Shown: positions 8,252 through 17,379, counted from the stretch's first letter. The stretch is 64,000 nt of DNA from Maribacter arenosus (GCF_014610845.1 NZ_JABTCG010000001.1:1054001-1118000), one strand, 5' to 3'. Translations and numbers: made by a program. The notes: generated by a model not told the origin, from the letters alone.

Positions 8252-8354
8252 CAACGACCCCTATAAAAAGCCCTAGTATAGTTTTTTATTTAATAAATTA
8301 TTGAAGATTCCATTAATAAAAACCCAGCGTGTTGTAATGAATAACATCATTTAA
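8252..8354. other. Spacer at the end of the cassette-like block
   Basis: This 103-base gap begins with GACAACGACC and ends with GCGTGTTGTAATG. It is the last of the palindrome-type spacers; later intergenic regions look ordinary. Confidence 0.3.
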
Positions 8355-10172
8355 ATGGCCAAAACATTTCAGAACCGTAGATTGAATCCGGTTATTCTCA
8401 TAGGAAAGATCATCGCCCTTATTCCACAGTTTCCTAGGATGATAAAGTATATCAAGAAGGTTAAAACAATAGCTTCGGATAGTCAACTATCCATCGGAAA
8501 AATTCTCGAGGAGAACGCAAAGCATCATGGAAGTAACATTGCCCTAAAATATGAAGACCAAAGGTATTCCTATTCCGAATTCAACCAAATGGTGAATAGG
8601 TATGCGAATTACCTTCTTCGAGAAGGTGTTAAAAATGGGGAAACGATTACCGCTTTTTTAGAAAATAGACCGGAACTTCTTTTTTTAATAGCCGCTTGTG
8701 CAAAAATCGGGGCGGTCATTTCCCTTATCAATCCCAACCAGAAAGGGAAGGTATTGATGCATTCTTTGGAACTGGATAGATCCAATCACTTTTTTATAGG
8801 AGAAGAATTGATTCCTTTTTTTGAAGAAGTCAAAACGTCACTTTCTGGAAACACCGATCATAAGTACTATTGGATCAGTGATCAAAACATAACCGATTGC
8901 CCGACGCATTATATCGAGTTAAAAAAGGAGTTGGAAAAAGCTGATATAAACAATCCGGCTACAACCAAGCAAATAAGGGCAAATCAAGCCTATGCCAACG
9001 TTTTCACTTCAGGTACCACAGGTTTACCCAAAGCATCGCGACAAACGCATAGAAAATGGTTAGCGACCTATTACTGGTTTGGTAAAGTCAACATGAACCT
9101 CAAACCAAATGATGTGATGTATGTACCACTTCCCTTCTACCATACCAATGCCCTCATTGTCGGATGGCCTACAGCGCTTGCAGCCCCTTGTACGATGGTT
9201 ATGCGGAGAAAATTTTCGGTTACCCATTTCTGGGAAGATGTACAAAAATACAACGTAACGGCATTCATTTACATTGGGGAATTATGCCGATATCTGTTAA
9301 ATGCTCCTGAATCGGTATTGGATAACAACCACAACGTTAAAAAAATAATGGGAAATGGGTTGCGGCCCGATATCTGGCATCAATTCAAGAAACGTTTCCA
9401 AATTAAAAATATTTATGAGTTTTATGGCGCTGCTGACGGTAATGTCGGTTTTACCAATACACTAAATTTTGATTGTACCATAGGATGGTCTCCCCAAAAT
9501 TTCAAAATAGTAAAATATGATGTTGAAAACGATGCGCCCATCAAAGATCCCAATGGTTTTCTTATCCCGGTAAAAAAAGGGGAAACTGGGTTATTGATTT
9601 CTGAAATTAGCAATAAGGCCATTTTTGATGGATACGTGAATAAAGAAGGGAATGCCGTTAAAATTCTTAGCAATGTTTTTAAATCCGGAGACCAATGGTT
9701 CAATAGTGGTGATCTGTTGCAAGACATTGGTTATAGGCATGCACGGTTTATCGACAGAATTGGGGATACCTTTCGATGGAAAGGAGAAAATGTGGCCACC
9801 GCAGAGGTCGAAGGGATTATTGGCGATTTAAAATGTGTAGAGATCTGTGCCGTATATGGTGTGCAAATTCCAAATAATGACGGACGGGCAGGAATGGCTA
9901 CTATTGTGATGCGTACCGACGAAAGTTGTGATATCGAAGTTGTTGCGGAACATCTTCATAAAGAACTACCTAAATATGCAGTGCCTATTTTTATTAGGAT
10001 AAAGGATGAAATCAATTTTACACATACCCATAAAATCAAAAAGTTCGACTTAAAAAAAGAAGGTTTCAATTGCGATGGGCGACTCTATGTGATGTTACCA
10101 AAAAGCAATACCTATGTTCCCATGGATAAAAGGCTTCTAGATGAAATTAATAAAGGCGTTTATATATTCTAG
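8355..10172 (+). CDS. FATP-type long/very-long-chain acyl-CoA synthetase
   Basis: A 605-residue AMP-forming ligase. The P-loop TSGTTGLPKA lies at 218-227, the FYGAADGNVG adenine-binding region near 357, and the FATP/VLACS signature DRIGDTFRWKGENVATAEVE at 467-486. The last marks it as fatty-acid-transport-protein-like rather than FadD. It would activate long or very long fatty acids to acyl-CoA, possibly at the inner face of the membrane, aided by the hydrophobic N-terminus (residues 12-26). Length is normal for the family. No beta-oxidation genes are adjacent. Confidence 0.9.
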   Translation: MAKTFQNRRLNPVILIGKIIALIPQFPRMIKYIKKVKTIASDSQLSIGKILEENAKHHGSNIALKYEDQRYSYSEFNQMVNRYANYLLREGVKNGETITAFLENRPELLFLIAACAKIGAVISLINPNQKGKVLMHSLELDRSNHFFIGEELIPFFEEVKTSLSGNTDHKYYWISDQNITDCPTHYIELKKELEKADINNPATTKQIRANQAYANVFTSGTTGLPKASRQTHRKWLATYYWFGKVNMNLKPNDVMYVPLPFYHTNALIVGWPTALAAPCTMVMRRKFSVTHFWEDVQKYNVTAFIYIGELCRYLLNAPESVLDNNHNVKKIMGNGLRPDIWHQFKKRFQIKNIYEFYGAADGNVGFTNTLNFDCTIGWSPQNFKIVKYDVENDAPIKDPNGFLIPVKKGETGLLISEISNKAIFDGYVNKEGNAVKILSNVFKSGDQWFNSGDLLQDIGYRHARFIDRIGDTFRWKGENVATAEVEGIIGDLKCVEICAVYGVQIPNNDGRAGMATIVMRTDESCDIEVVAEHLHKELPKYAVPIFIRIKDEINFTHTHKIKKFDLKKEGFNCDGRLYVMLPKSNTYVPMDKRLLDEINKGVYIF

Positions 10173-10445
10173 ATAAATAAAACGAAACATCCAACCATAA
10201 AAAATTCTTTGGAAAGCCGAGCGTTAAGCAGAGTCCTGAAAGACCCTTGGATTTTAAGGAGCCAGCTGGGTGAAGGCGTTAATAACAATAGAATGATTAA
10301 ACGATTAAGGAGAATATGGCAGCACCTTTTATCCAAAAACCTACCCGAACCTAGTTGTTCAGTGCGGTCAGGCAGCATAAAAAGTGTAATCCAGGAACGC
10401 AAAACCCCAACTTTACCCAAAATGAAGTACAAAGTTCAATAACCT
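10173..10445. other. Intergenic region without a supported gene
   Basis: A 273-base gap. A TTG-started frame of 77 codons at 10209-10442 has no recognisable domain and no plausible ribosome-binding site, so I do not call it. No strong hairpin or -7 box was seen. Confidence 0.4.
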
Positions 10446-10811
10446 ATGGATAAAAATGATGATTTCTATTTAACCAAAGACGAACCCAACAAAAGTTGTT
10501 TATTGGCATTGCGCGATATGATCCTTTCCCAGGACGAAAACCTATCCGAAACCCGTAAATACGGAATGCCTTGCTTTTGCTACCGAAAAAAAATGTGCTG
10601 TTACCTTTGGGTGGATAAAAAAACAAAGGAACCCTATATTCTATTTGTTGAAGGAAAATACCTGGATCACCCAAAACTGGAAGTCGGCAAGCGGGCCCGA
10701 ATGAAAATATACAGGGTTGACCCCCATCACGATATCCCCATAGCTGAGATCTACGTACTTCTAAAAAAGGCATTGGATCTATATCGAAACGGAACGATAA
10801 AAGCGAATTGA
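10446..10811 (+). CDS. DUF1801 domain protein
   Basis: A 121-residue soluble protein of the DUF1801 (YdhG-like) type. It starts with a helix containing LRDMIL, then the conserved SETRKYGMPCFCYRKKMCCYLWV strand pair and a C-terminal helix IAEIYVLLKKALDLY. The fold is a small two-layer sandwich of unknown biochemical role. The gene stands alone; the next gene has its own promoter box. Confidence 0.8.
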   Translation: MDKNDDFYLTKDEPNKSCLLALRDMILSQDENLSETRKYGMPCFCYRKKMCCYLWVDKKTKEPYILFVEGKYLDHPKLEVGKRARMKIYRVDPHHDIPIAEIYVLLKKALDLYRNGTIKAN

Positions 10812-10852
10812 ATTCTAGGTGGCCAGACATTTTTAAACCCGAGTAAAGATTT

Positions 10853-10860
10853 TATCTTTG
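10853..10860 (+). promoter_or_regulatory. TAnnTTTG -7 promoter box for the DUF1080 lipoprotein
   Basis: TATCTTTG matches the Bacteroidota sigma-A -7 box. It lies 21 bases before the ATG at 10882 and overlaps an upstream in-frame TTG at 10858, so it argues for the ATG as the true start. Confidence 0.6.
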
Positions 10861-10881
10861 AGGACAATTAAATACCCTTCG

Positions 10882-11754
10882 ATGAAAAATCTTAAAAATG
10901 CATTTCTAGGCATCTGTTGTATTGTTCTATTCTTGGTAAGCTGTACCCCAAAACTGGGGCCCAATACCAACAAAGAAGAGTGGATATCTTTGTTCAATGG
11001 TAAAAATTTGGAAGGATGGACCCCTAAGATAAAAGGGTATACCTTGGGTGAAAACCCGATGGAAACCTTTAGGGTCACCGATAACAACCTTCGGGTTTCC
11101 TATGCGGCTTACGATTCCTTTGAAAGTAAATTCGGCCATCTTTTTTATAAGACCAAATTTTCGTACTACCGCCTAAAGGCCCAATACAGAATGGTAGGGG
11201 AACAGGTCAAAGGTGGACCAGGATGGGCCTTTGCCAACAATGGTTTTATGCTGCATTGCCAAGACCCAAAAACCATGTCCGTGGAACAGGATTTCCCCAT
11301 GTCGATGGAATTCCAATTATTGGCAGCCAAGGATGAGGGCGAACGCCCAACCGGCAATCTATGTACCCCAGGCTGCCATGTACACATCGATGGAAAATTG
11401 GTTGAAGATCATTGCTTACCCGATACCAAGGGAGCTACCTACCCTATCGATAAATGGGTGAATATTGAGGCCGTGGTCCTTGGCGATTCCATCGTGCACC
11501 AAATTGTGGAAGGTGATACCGTAGTTACCTTTACCAAACCCGTTATCGGAGGATTTTTAGAAGGATTGGATAAAACGCAATTCAAGGATGGTACGCCTAT
11601 GACCGAAGGGTATATCGCCATACAAGGTGAAAGCCATGACACTGAATTCAGGAATATCGAAGTATTGGATTTATGTGGTTGTACCGATAAGAAAGCCCAG
11701 AATTACAAGTCTTATTACATGAAAAACGACCCCTCAGCCTGTGTTTATGAATAA
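10882..11754 (+). CDS. DUF1080 (3-keto-disaccharide hydrolase family) lipoprotein
   Basis: A 290-residue lipoprotein from the ATG; an 8-codon longer TTG frame is rejected because a -7 box covers it. The lipobox is LFLVSC. The DUF1080 beta sandwich starts at WISLFNGKNLEGWTPK and ends at GYIAIQGESHDTEFRNIEVLDL. The family adopts a concanavalin-like fold and includes enzymes that hydrolyse 3-keto-glucosides. The C-terminus carries CGCTDKKAQNYKSYY...DPSACVYE, the GCTDxxAxNY tail often found on exported flavobacterial proteins. Unlike the DUF1080 gene at 29478, it has no oxidoreductase neighbour. Confidence 0.85.
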   Translation: MKNLKNAFLGICCIVLFLVSCTPKLGPNTNKEEWISLFNGKNLEGWTPKIKGYTLGENPMETFRVTDNNLRVSYAAYDSFESKFGHLFYKTKFSYYRLKAQYRMVGEQVKGGPGWAFANNGFMLHCQDPKTMSVEQDFPMSMEFQLLAAKDEGERPTGNLCTPGCHVHIDGKLVEDHCLPDTKGATYPIDKWVNIEAVVLGDSIVHQIVEGDTVVTFTKPVIGGFLEGLDKTQFKDGTPMTEGYIAIQGESHDTEFRNIEVLDLCGCTDKKAQNYKSYYMKNDPSACVYE

Positions 11755-11779
11755 CGCTTAAAAATACTCTATAAAAGCT

Positions 11780-12331
11780 ATGGAGCAATTAGAAAGGACC
11801 CTTGAGGAGCAACGAAAGGAATTTATGGGTAGTAAATTCTTGGCGACCCCGTTGGCGGGAATGATCGTTTGGTCGATTATCGGGTTAGCCGGAATCTTTT
11901 TGCCCATAACCGCTGCGGTTTGGGTATTGTTCATAGGCACCGGAAGTATTGTTTACTTAGGGCTTTTTATCTCCAAATTCACCGGGGAAAATTTTTTGGA
12001 CAAGACCAAACCAAAAAATACGTTTGATAGTCTGTTTATGTTTACTGTGGCCCAAGCGGCCATGGTCTATGCCATAGCCATTCCATTTTTTATTATCGAT
12101 TATTCCTCTTTACCCTTGTCTGTCGGCATATTGACCGGTTTAATGTGGATCCCATTCTCATGGATTATCAGTCACTGGGTCGGATTGTTCCATGGTATCA
12201 CAAGAACGATCACAATAGTACTACTTTGGTATGTTTTCCCAGAATTGCGCTTTGTGGCCATCCCCTTTGCCATTGTGCTGATTTATTTGATTACCATAAT
12301 AATCTTGCCCAATCGAAAAATAGCCATCTAA
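11780..12331 (+). CDS. Polytopic membrane protein of unknown function
   Basis: A 183-residue protein with a short charged N-terminal helix (EQLERTLEEQRKEFMGSKF) followed by about five or six membrane segments. The early LATPLAGMIVWSI segment recalls a family of small hypothetical membrane proteins (DUF7010-like), but I am not sure. There are no catalytic residues of known families. It follows the DUF1080 gene by 25 bases and is convergent with moeA. Confidence 0.65.
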   Translation: MEQLERTLEEQRKEFMGSKFLATPLAGMIVWSIIGLAGIFLPITAAVWVLFIGTGSIVYLGLFISKFTGENFLDKTKPKNTFDSLFMFTVAQAAMVYAIAIPFFIIDYSSLPLSVGILTGLMWIPFSWIISHWVGLFHGITRTITIVLLWYVFPELRFVAIPFAIVLIYLITIIILPNRKIAI

Positions 12332-12360
12332 AAATAAAACGAAAAGAAGCCCTAAAACTC

Positions 12361-13548
12361 CTAAGTTGGAATATATGGGACCACTTCCCCTTTTTCATAG
12401 GCTTTTTCCCTTGGGCGTAAACAAATAAATCCGTCGGAATGGACCAAACTCGTCAAATCGCCCGAACCATTCTCCCTTACGGGTCTTGCCCAAAGCACGC
12501 CTTTTTTGTTTTCCGTCTTTACCTGTACAAAACGGGTCAAAGGTAAATGTACCTCTAGAGATCCATCCAAGACTACTTCCTCCCTTGATATTTCAATCCC
12601 CAAAGAGCGGCACAACCAGGGTATAAAATAGACATGGTAGTTCGCAAATGTGGAAACCGGATTGCCGGGAAATGAAAATACAATGGTTTTCAAAGTAGGT
12701 TGTATACCGAACCAAAAGGGTTTTCCAGGTTTTTGGGCAACCCTATGAAACACTTTCTTTACTTTAAGGGAATCCATGACCTCGGGTATAAAATCGAATT
12801 TTCCTTTAGATACACCCCCACTTAACAGTACCACATCATAGGTTTTTAAGATTTGGCTTAGCTCCTTTTTAATGGTGGCTTTCTCATCCTTAAGATGAAT
12901 TGAAGTTGCCTCGATCTTTTCTTTTTGCAAGGCAGCGCATAACGATAAGGCATTCGATCGTCGTATCTGATGGGGCAATGGCGTTTCGGACACGGCAATC
13001 AATTCATTCCCCGTGGAGACCACACAGACCTTGGGTGTTTTTTTTACCCGTACTTCTGACTTTCCCACGGAGGCCAAAATACCGATTTCGGCAGGGCCTA
13101 TTATGGTGTTTTTAGGCAATAAAACCGTACCTAAGACCACATCACTACCTTTAAAATGAATGTCCTGTGCCTTTTTCACATCCTGTAACAAGGTGGCCAT
13201 ACCATCTTTGATGTTCAAATGTTCATACATGACAACGGTATCCGCATTTTTGGGCACAACGGCCCCTGTCATTATCTCAATACAATTATGGAGTTCATGA
13301 AGTGTATGCTGGGGCATTCCGGCACTGGCCACACCTTCGATCTTAAAAGTCCTTACACCTTTTTCCAACCCTTTGGAACTAATGGCAATGCCATCCTTCG
13401 TGGCGCGGTCAAATGGGGGGAAATCCCTATCTGCCAAGACATCCTCGGCCAAAATCCGTCCATTACAATGGCCTAAGGAAACGGATTCTTGATCAAAGTC
13501 CAAGGTATGGCTCAATACGTTGGCATAGGCCTCATCATAGTTTATCAT
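12361..13548 (-). CDS. moeA: Molybdopterin molybdotransferase MoeA
   Basis: A 395-residue protein that inserts molybdate into adenylylated molybdopterin, the last step of molybdenum cofactor synthesis. Recognisable parts are the N-terminal AEDVLADRDFPPFDRATKDGIAI motif, the MTGAVVPKNADTVV strand, the central MogA-like domain with STGNEL and LSGGVSKGKFDF, and SFPGNPVSTFANYHVYFIPWL near residue 300. Length is normal for the family. It lies on the same strand as the other Moco genes but is separated from them by trpB, and it has its own promoter box at 13581. Confidence 0.94.
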   Translation of the reverse strand: MINYDEAYANVLSHTLDFDQESVSLGHCNGRILAEDVLADRDFPPFDRATKDGIAISSKGLEKGVRTFKIEGVASAGMPQHTLHELHNCIEIMTGAVVPKNADTVVMYEHLNIKDGMATLLQDVKKAQDIHFKGSDVVLGTVLLPKNTIIGPAEIGILASVGKSEVRVKKTPKVCVVSTGNELIAVSETPLPHQIRRSNALSLCAALQKEKIEATSIHLKDEKATIKKELSQILKTYDVVLLSGGVSKGKFDFIPEVMDSLKVKKVFHRVAQKPGKPFWFGIQPTLKTIVFSFPGNPVSTFANYHVYFIPWLCRSLGIEISREEVVLDGSLEVHLPLTRFVQVKTENKKGVLWARPVRENGSGDLTSLVHSDGFICLRPREKAYEKGEVVPYIPT

Positions 13549-13580
13549 ACAATCAAATCAAAAAAATTAACAGCTCATCC

Positions 13581-13588
13581 CAAAGATA
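13581..13588 (-). promoter_or_regulatory. -7 promoter box for moeA
   Basis: CAAAGATA on the plus strand reads TATCTTTG on the minus strand, an exact TAnnTTTG box, 33 bases upstream of the moeA ATG. Confidence 0.55.
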
Positions 13589-13737
13589 ATCATTAGTAGA
13601 CCATCTACATCGAGAACAGTATTTACAATTCGAACGATACTAAAATGGCAACCTATTTAAAATCATTTTAACCTTCAAATTCCGTATTTTTAACCTTCTT
13701 ATTTCAATCAAGACTAACTATTTCTAGAGACCATAAT

Positions 13738-14940
13738 ATGACCGATAATTATTTTAAGACCTACCCTAACAAAGAAGGATTTTTTAATGAATACGGTGGA
13801 GCCTTCATTCCCCCGATGCTCGAAGAGGAGATGCGAAAAATAACCGATGCCTACTATGCCATCAGTAAATCGCATAGTTTCATCTCGGAACTGCGAAGTA
13901 TACGCAAACATTATCAAGGTCGCCCTACCCCTGTTTATTATTGCAATCGTCTTTCTGAAAAATATGGAGGTCGGATTTACCTTAAAAGGGAGGATTTGAA
14001 CCACACTGGCGCCCATAAATTAAACCATTGTATGGGAGAAGCCCTATTGGCCAAGCACTTGGGCAAAAAGAAACTGATCGCCGAGACCGGAGCAGGTCAG
14101 CATGGGGTGGCCCTTGCGACTGCCGCGGCCTATTTTGGTCTGGAGTGTGAAATTCATATGGGGGAAGTCGATATGGCCAAAGAACACCCCAATGTTGTGC
14201 GCATGCGTATTCTAGGGGCAAATGTTGTTCCGGTTTCACATGGATTAAAAACCTTGAAAGAAGCTGTAGACTCCGCCTTCGAAGCATATATGAAAGACCC
14301 TATTACCACCATCTATTGTATTGGTTCTGTCGTGGGTCCGCACCCTTTCCCCATGATGGTACGAGACTTTCAGCGTGTGGTTGGGATAGAAGCTAAAGCA
14401 CAGTTTTTTGACATGACAGGGGAATTGCCCGACAATGTTGTTGCCTGTGTCGGTGGTGGTAGTAATGCCATGGGTATTTTTTCCGCCTTTTTGGATGATA
14501 GTGAATGCAGCCTTTACGGAGTGGAACCCGGCGGTCGTTCAATGGAGCATGGTGAGCATGCCGCAACTATGACCTTGGGCAAACCGGGAGTTATTCACGG
14601 GTTTAAATGCTATACCTTGCAAGATGAGAACGGTGAACCCAGTCCGGTCTATTCGGTGGCAAGTGGCTTGGATTATCCAGGTGTTGGTCCGGAACATAGT
14701 ATGCTTAAAGATTTAAAGAAAGTAACCTATGAAGTGGTTTCGGATAAGGAGACCATCGATGCGTTTTACGAGCTAAGTCGCATGGAAGGAATAATTCCTG
14801 CCCTTGAGAGTGCCCATGCGGTAGCTTATGCCATTAAATTGGCACAGGAAAATCCACGTGAATCGATTTTAGTGAATTTAAGCGGTAGAGGTGATAAGGA
14901 TCTTGATTATGTGGTCGATACGTATGGTTTGCCCGATTAA
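13738..14940 (+). CDS. trpB: Stand-alone tryptophan synthase beta chain (TrpB-like)
   Basis: A 400-residue PLP enzyme. The PLP lysine is K94 in HTGAHKLNH, the catalytic glutamate is E116 in AETGAGQHG, the phosphate loop is GGGSNAMG, and [10 protein letters not shown] and the terminal SGRGDKDL are present. These fit condensation of indole with serine. The segment [18 protein letters not shown] differs from the common AHKTNQVLGQ form, so this may be a divergent or secondary TrpB. No trpA or other trp gene is adjacent; the gene splits the Moco cluster, divergent from moeA and convergent with the permease gene. Confidence 0.88.
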   Translation: MTDNYFKTYPNKEGFFNEYGGAFIPPMLEEEMRKITDAYYAISKSHSFISELRSIRKHYQGRPTPVYYCNRLSEKYGGRIYLKREDLNHTGAHKLNHCMGEALLAKHLGKKKLIAETGAGQHGVALATAAAYFGLECEIHMGEVDMAKEHPNVVRMRILGANVVPVSHGLKTLKEAVDSAFEAYMKDPITTIYCIGSVVGPHPFPMMVRDFQRVVGIEAKAQFFDMTGELPDNVVACVGGGSNAMGIFSAFLDDSECSLYGVEPGGRSMEHGEHAATMTLGKPGVIHGFKCYTLQDENGEPSPVYSVASGLDYPGVGPEHSMLKDLKKVTYEVVSDKETIDAFYELSRMEGIIPALESAHAVAYAIKLAQENPRESILVNLSGRGDKDLDYVVDTYGLPD

Positions 14941-14952
14941 GGTATAGGTATT

Positions 14953-15726
14953 TTAAAACAATCCTAAACCATTGACCAGGAGTACTCGCACACCAACGAT
15001 CAGCACCAGAACCGCGGTGATTCTTTTGATTCCCTTGGCGGAGAGTCTTTTTAGGCTAAGCCGAACGCCCAATTGTCCACCAATCAATACCGTCAACCCC
15101 AAAACCAGGGTTTCTACCCAAGGAAGTTCTAGGGTACCCGCGACAAACAATCCGCCCAAACCCGATAGGGAATTCACCAAGATAAAAAAACTGGCTAGGG
15201 CTGCTATTTTCACCGATTTGTCCCAATTGATATGATTCAGAATAGGGGCCAAAAAAATGCCGCCTCCGATCCCCACTAGTCCGGATAACAATCCTATGGC
15301 ACCCCCAATGAGGTAGCTAATATAGGTTGGATACACCTTGGTAGGTTCGCTTAATTTGATTCCTGAGGTCTGCCAAATCAAAAACAGGGAAGAGATGATC
15401 AATGCAGCACCAAGAATAATGAAAAACACTTCTTCCTTCAATCGAAAGGAAGCACCTATAAAAGCCATTGGAATACTGGTAAGCACGAAGGGTAGAATGT
15501 CCTTTAAGCGGGCATGTCCGTGTTTAAAATAAAGAAAGGTGCTTCCAGAGACCACGACCAGATTACAGATCAAGGCGATAGACCGTATCGTGAAAAAACT
15601 GACTAAGACAAGGGTCAACAAGGCCAAATAGCTAGATCCACCGCCAAAACCGACAGAGGAATATAAGGTAGATACTACAAAAAAACCAAGGCACAACAGG
15701 ACTAAACTCTCAATACTTAGCAACAT
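14953..15726 (-). CDS. TauE/SafE family permease
   Basis: A 257-residue membrane protein with about eight hydrophobic segments in two halves. Each half carries the family motif: SSVGFGGGSSYLALL near residue 25 and GLVGIGGGIFLAPIL near residue 150. Family members export sulfite, sulfoacetate or related anions. It is the last gene of the Moco operon, overlapping the end of moeB by 17 bases. This would suit a link to a molybdenum-dependent sulfite or sulfur-compound oxidase, which is an inference because no such enzyme is in the window. Confidence 0.9.
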   Translation of the reverse strand: MLLSIESLVLLCLGFFVVSTLYSSVGFGGGSSYLALLTLVLVSFFTIRSIALICNLVVVSGSTFLYFKHGHARLKDILPFVLTSIPMAFIGASFRLKEEVFFIILGAALIISSLFLIWQTSGIKLSEPTKVYPTYISYLIGGAIGLLSGLVGIGGGIFLAPILNHINWDKSVKIAALASFFILVNSLSGLGGLFVAGTLELPWVETLVLGLTVLIGGQLGVRLSLKRLSAKGIKRITAVLVLIVGVRVLLVNGLGLF

Positions 15727-16783
15727 TCGTTCTTAGATTATATAATCCACCATCAACATTTATCAAGGTGGCTTTGGGCCTATAGGCTTGTAATTTGGCT
15801 TGTGCCTCAAGGCTTCGCATCCCTGTTTCGCAAAGTAGGTATACCGCACGATCAAAATGGAGTGAATCTTTCCAACTTTCCAAGGTTTCCAAAGGTAGAT
15901 TTTTGGTATGCTTTAAATGGAATTCTTCAAATTCGCCAATAGTTCTTACATCTATGGCTTGAAGGTCTTCGGTCTTTAATAAATTTTGGAATTCGGTTGC
16001 CTGAATTGAGTTTTCGTCCGTTGTGCAATCAAAACCATAGTCTTTTTGAAGCTCATCAATCGCTAAGTTCGAAGGGATTAAACCAAACTTGATTTTTTGA
16101 AAAGATTGATTCAAACCATTGAACAACAATAATTTACCGGAAAGCACCTCTCCCAATCCTGTAAGCACCTTTACCACCTCCAGAGCCTGAAAGTTTCCGA
16201 CGATCCCGGGAATTACACCTAGAACGCCATGTTCATTGCAATTGGGTACTTCAAACGCTGAGGGCATTTTAGGAAAGAGGCACCGATAGGTGGGGCCTCC
16301 CTTATAGTTAAAGACACTTACCTGTCCTTCAAATCCGTGTAATGCCCCATAGACAAAGGGTTTCTTCAATATGACACAGGCATCATTGATCAAATACCGT
16401 GTAGGAAAATTGTCTGTGGCATCGACCACAATGTCAAATTCCGAAATGATCGCCAAAGCATTTTCCAGAGTTAGGAATGTATTATAAGGCCGTAAAATAG
16501 TATCCGTATTTTGGCGCTTCAATTTTTTAAGGGCCATGGCAACTTTTAATTGTCCTACCTCATCGGCCGAATAGAGTACCTGACGGTGAAGATTTGATTG
16601 CGACACCTCATCGGCCTCAACAATACCCAAAGTACCAACCCCCATGGCATTTAAATAGGTTAGAACAGGAACACCAAGACCACCAGCGCCAACGACCAGG
16701 ACTTTGGATTCCCTCAATTTGGACTGGCCTTCTAGCCCAAATTCGGCAAGCATAATCTGTCTTGAATAGCGCTCCGTATTCAT
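15710..16783 (-). CDS. moeB: Molybdopterin-synthase adenylyltransferase MoeB with rhodanese domain
   Basis: A 357-residue protein when started at the ATG right after the mobA stop; an earlier TTG at 16813 would overlap mobA. The E1-like domain (residues 1-235) has the nucleotide loop VGAGGLGVP at 31-39, DATDNFPTRYLIND and the cysteine in PNCNEHGVLG (C182). A rhodanese domain follows (about 265-357) with the active loop CETGMRS (C318). It would adenylylate and sulfurate the MoaD C-terminus. The zinc-binding cysteine pairs of classical MoeB are missing: only one Cys is at TYRCLFP, and no CxxC follows. Confidence 0.92.
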   Translation of the reverse strand: MNTERYSRQIMLAEFGLEGQSKLRESKVLVVGAGGLGVPVLTYLNAMGVGTLGIVEADEVSQSNLHRQVLYSADEVGQLKVAMALKKLKRQNTDTILRPYNTFLTLENALAIISEFDIVVDATDNFPTRYLINDACVILKKPFVYGALHGFEGQVSVFNYKGGPTYRCLFPKMPSAFEVPNCNEHGVLGVIPGIVGNFQALEVVKVLTGLGEVLSGKLLLFNGLNQSFQKIKFGLIPSNLAIDELQKDYGFDCTTDENSIQATEFQNLLKTEDLQAIDVRTIGEFEEFHLKHTKNLPLETLESWKDSLHFDRAVYLLCETGMRSLEAQAKLQAYRPKATLINVDGGLYNLRTNVAKY

Positions 16784-16785
16784 AC

Positions 16786-17379
16786 TTATGTCAATTTTGT
16801 CAAGGCTTCCCAATATTCCAATTCTGAATTGGCATTCATCAAAACCTGTTGGTCGGTCGGATAGACCAAATGGGTGTCATTATTAATCAGAAATTTTCGT
16901 GGACAGGAGCCATTGGTTCCCGCTTCCATATATGATATAGCGGCTTTTAACCCCTTTGGCTCCCAAATGGCAGCTAAGGGTTCGGGCAATGAATTTTCCC
17001 TTAAGGAATAGGCCGTGGCATATGCATTTCTTTTGCGGGCAGCTATCAAATCCCGAAGCGATTTTTCATCGATCAAGGGTAAGTCGCAAGCCAGTACCAA
17101 CCAAGCCACATTGGGATATTTCTTATGTGCGGACAGTATACCATTAAAAGGGCCCTTGAAAATATCCTCATCAACAATGGTATTGAAAGTCGAAGATATT
17201 TCGGCAACCTGCTCTTTTCGTATGCTCATAAAGGTTTTATCACAAACCCCCTCCAATAATCGATAAAGATGTTCGCGTTGGGGAATGCCATGATAGGCAA
17301 TTCGGCCTTTATCCGTGCCCATACGCATGCTCTTGCCCCCTGCGAGTATCAACCCGTATATTTTAGCGGTTGAAGTCAT
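16786..17379 (-). CDS. mobA: Molybdenum cofactor guanylyltransferase MobA
   Basis: A 197-residue nucleotidyltransferase. The N-terminal signature LILAGGKSMRMGTDKG binds GTP, and WLVLACDLPLIDEKSL carries the metal-binding aspartate. It links GMP to molybdopterin to make the MGD form of the cofactor, which points to a DMSO-reductase-type molybdoenzyme elsewhere in the genome. It overlaps the end of moaC by 17 bases and is followed directly by moeB. Confidence 0.93.
   Translation of the reverse strand: MTSTAKIYGLILAGGKSMRMGTDKGRIAYHGIPQREHLYRLLEGVCDKTFMSIRKEQVAEISSTFNTIVDEDIFKGPFNGILSAHKKYPNVAWLVLACDLPLIDEKSLRDLIAARKRNAYATAYSLRENSLPEPLAAIWEPKGLKAAISYMEAGTNGSCPRKFLINNDTHLVYPTDQQVLMNANSELEYWEALTKLT

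Noticed and set aside
10209-10442. TTG-started ORF of 77 codons between the acyl-CoA synthetase and DUF1801 genes
   Set aside because: No family features or start signal; an antisense frame of similar length also exists there, as expected by chance.
12145-12420. Plus-strand ORF overlapping the membrane protein and the end of moeA
   Set aside because: It is out of frame with the membrane protein, whose frame has clear transmembrane segments; its end is antisense to moeA.
16784-16813. TTG start of moeB at 16813
   Set aside because: It would overlap mobA by 28 bases; the ATG at 16783 follows the mobA stop directly and begins with the usual ERYSRQ segment.
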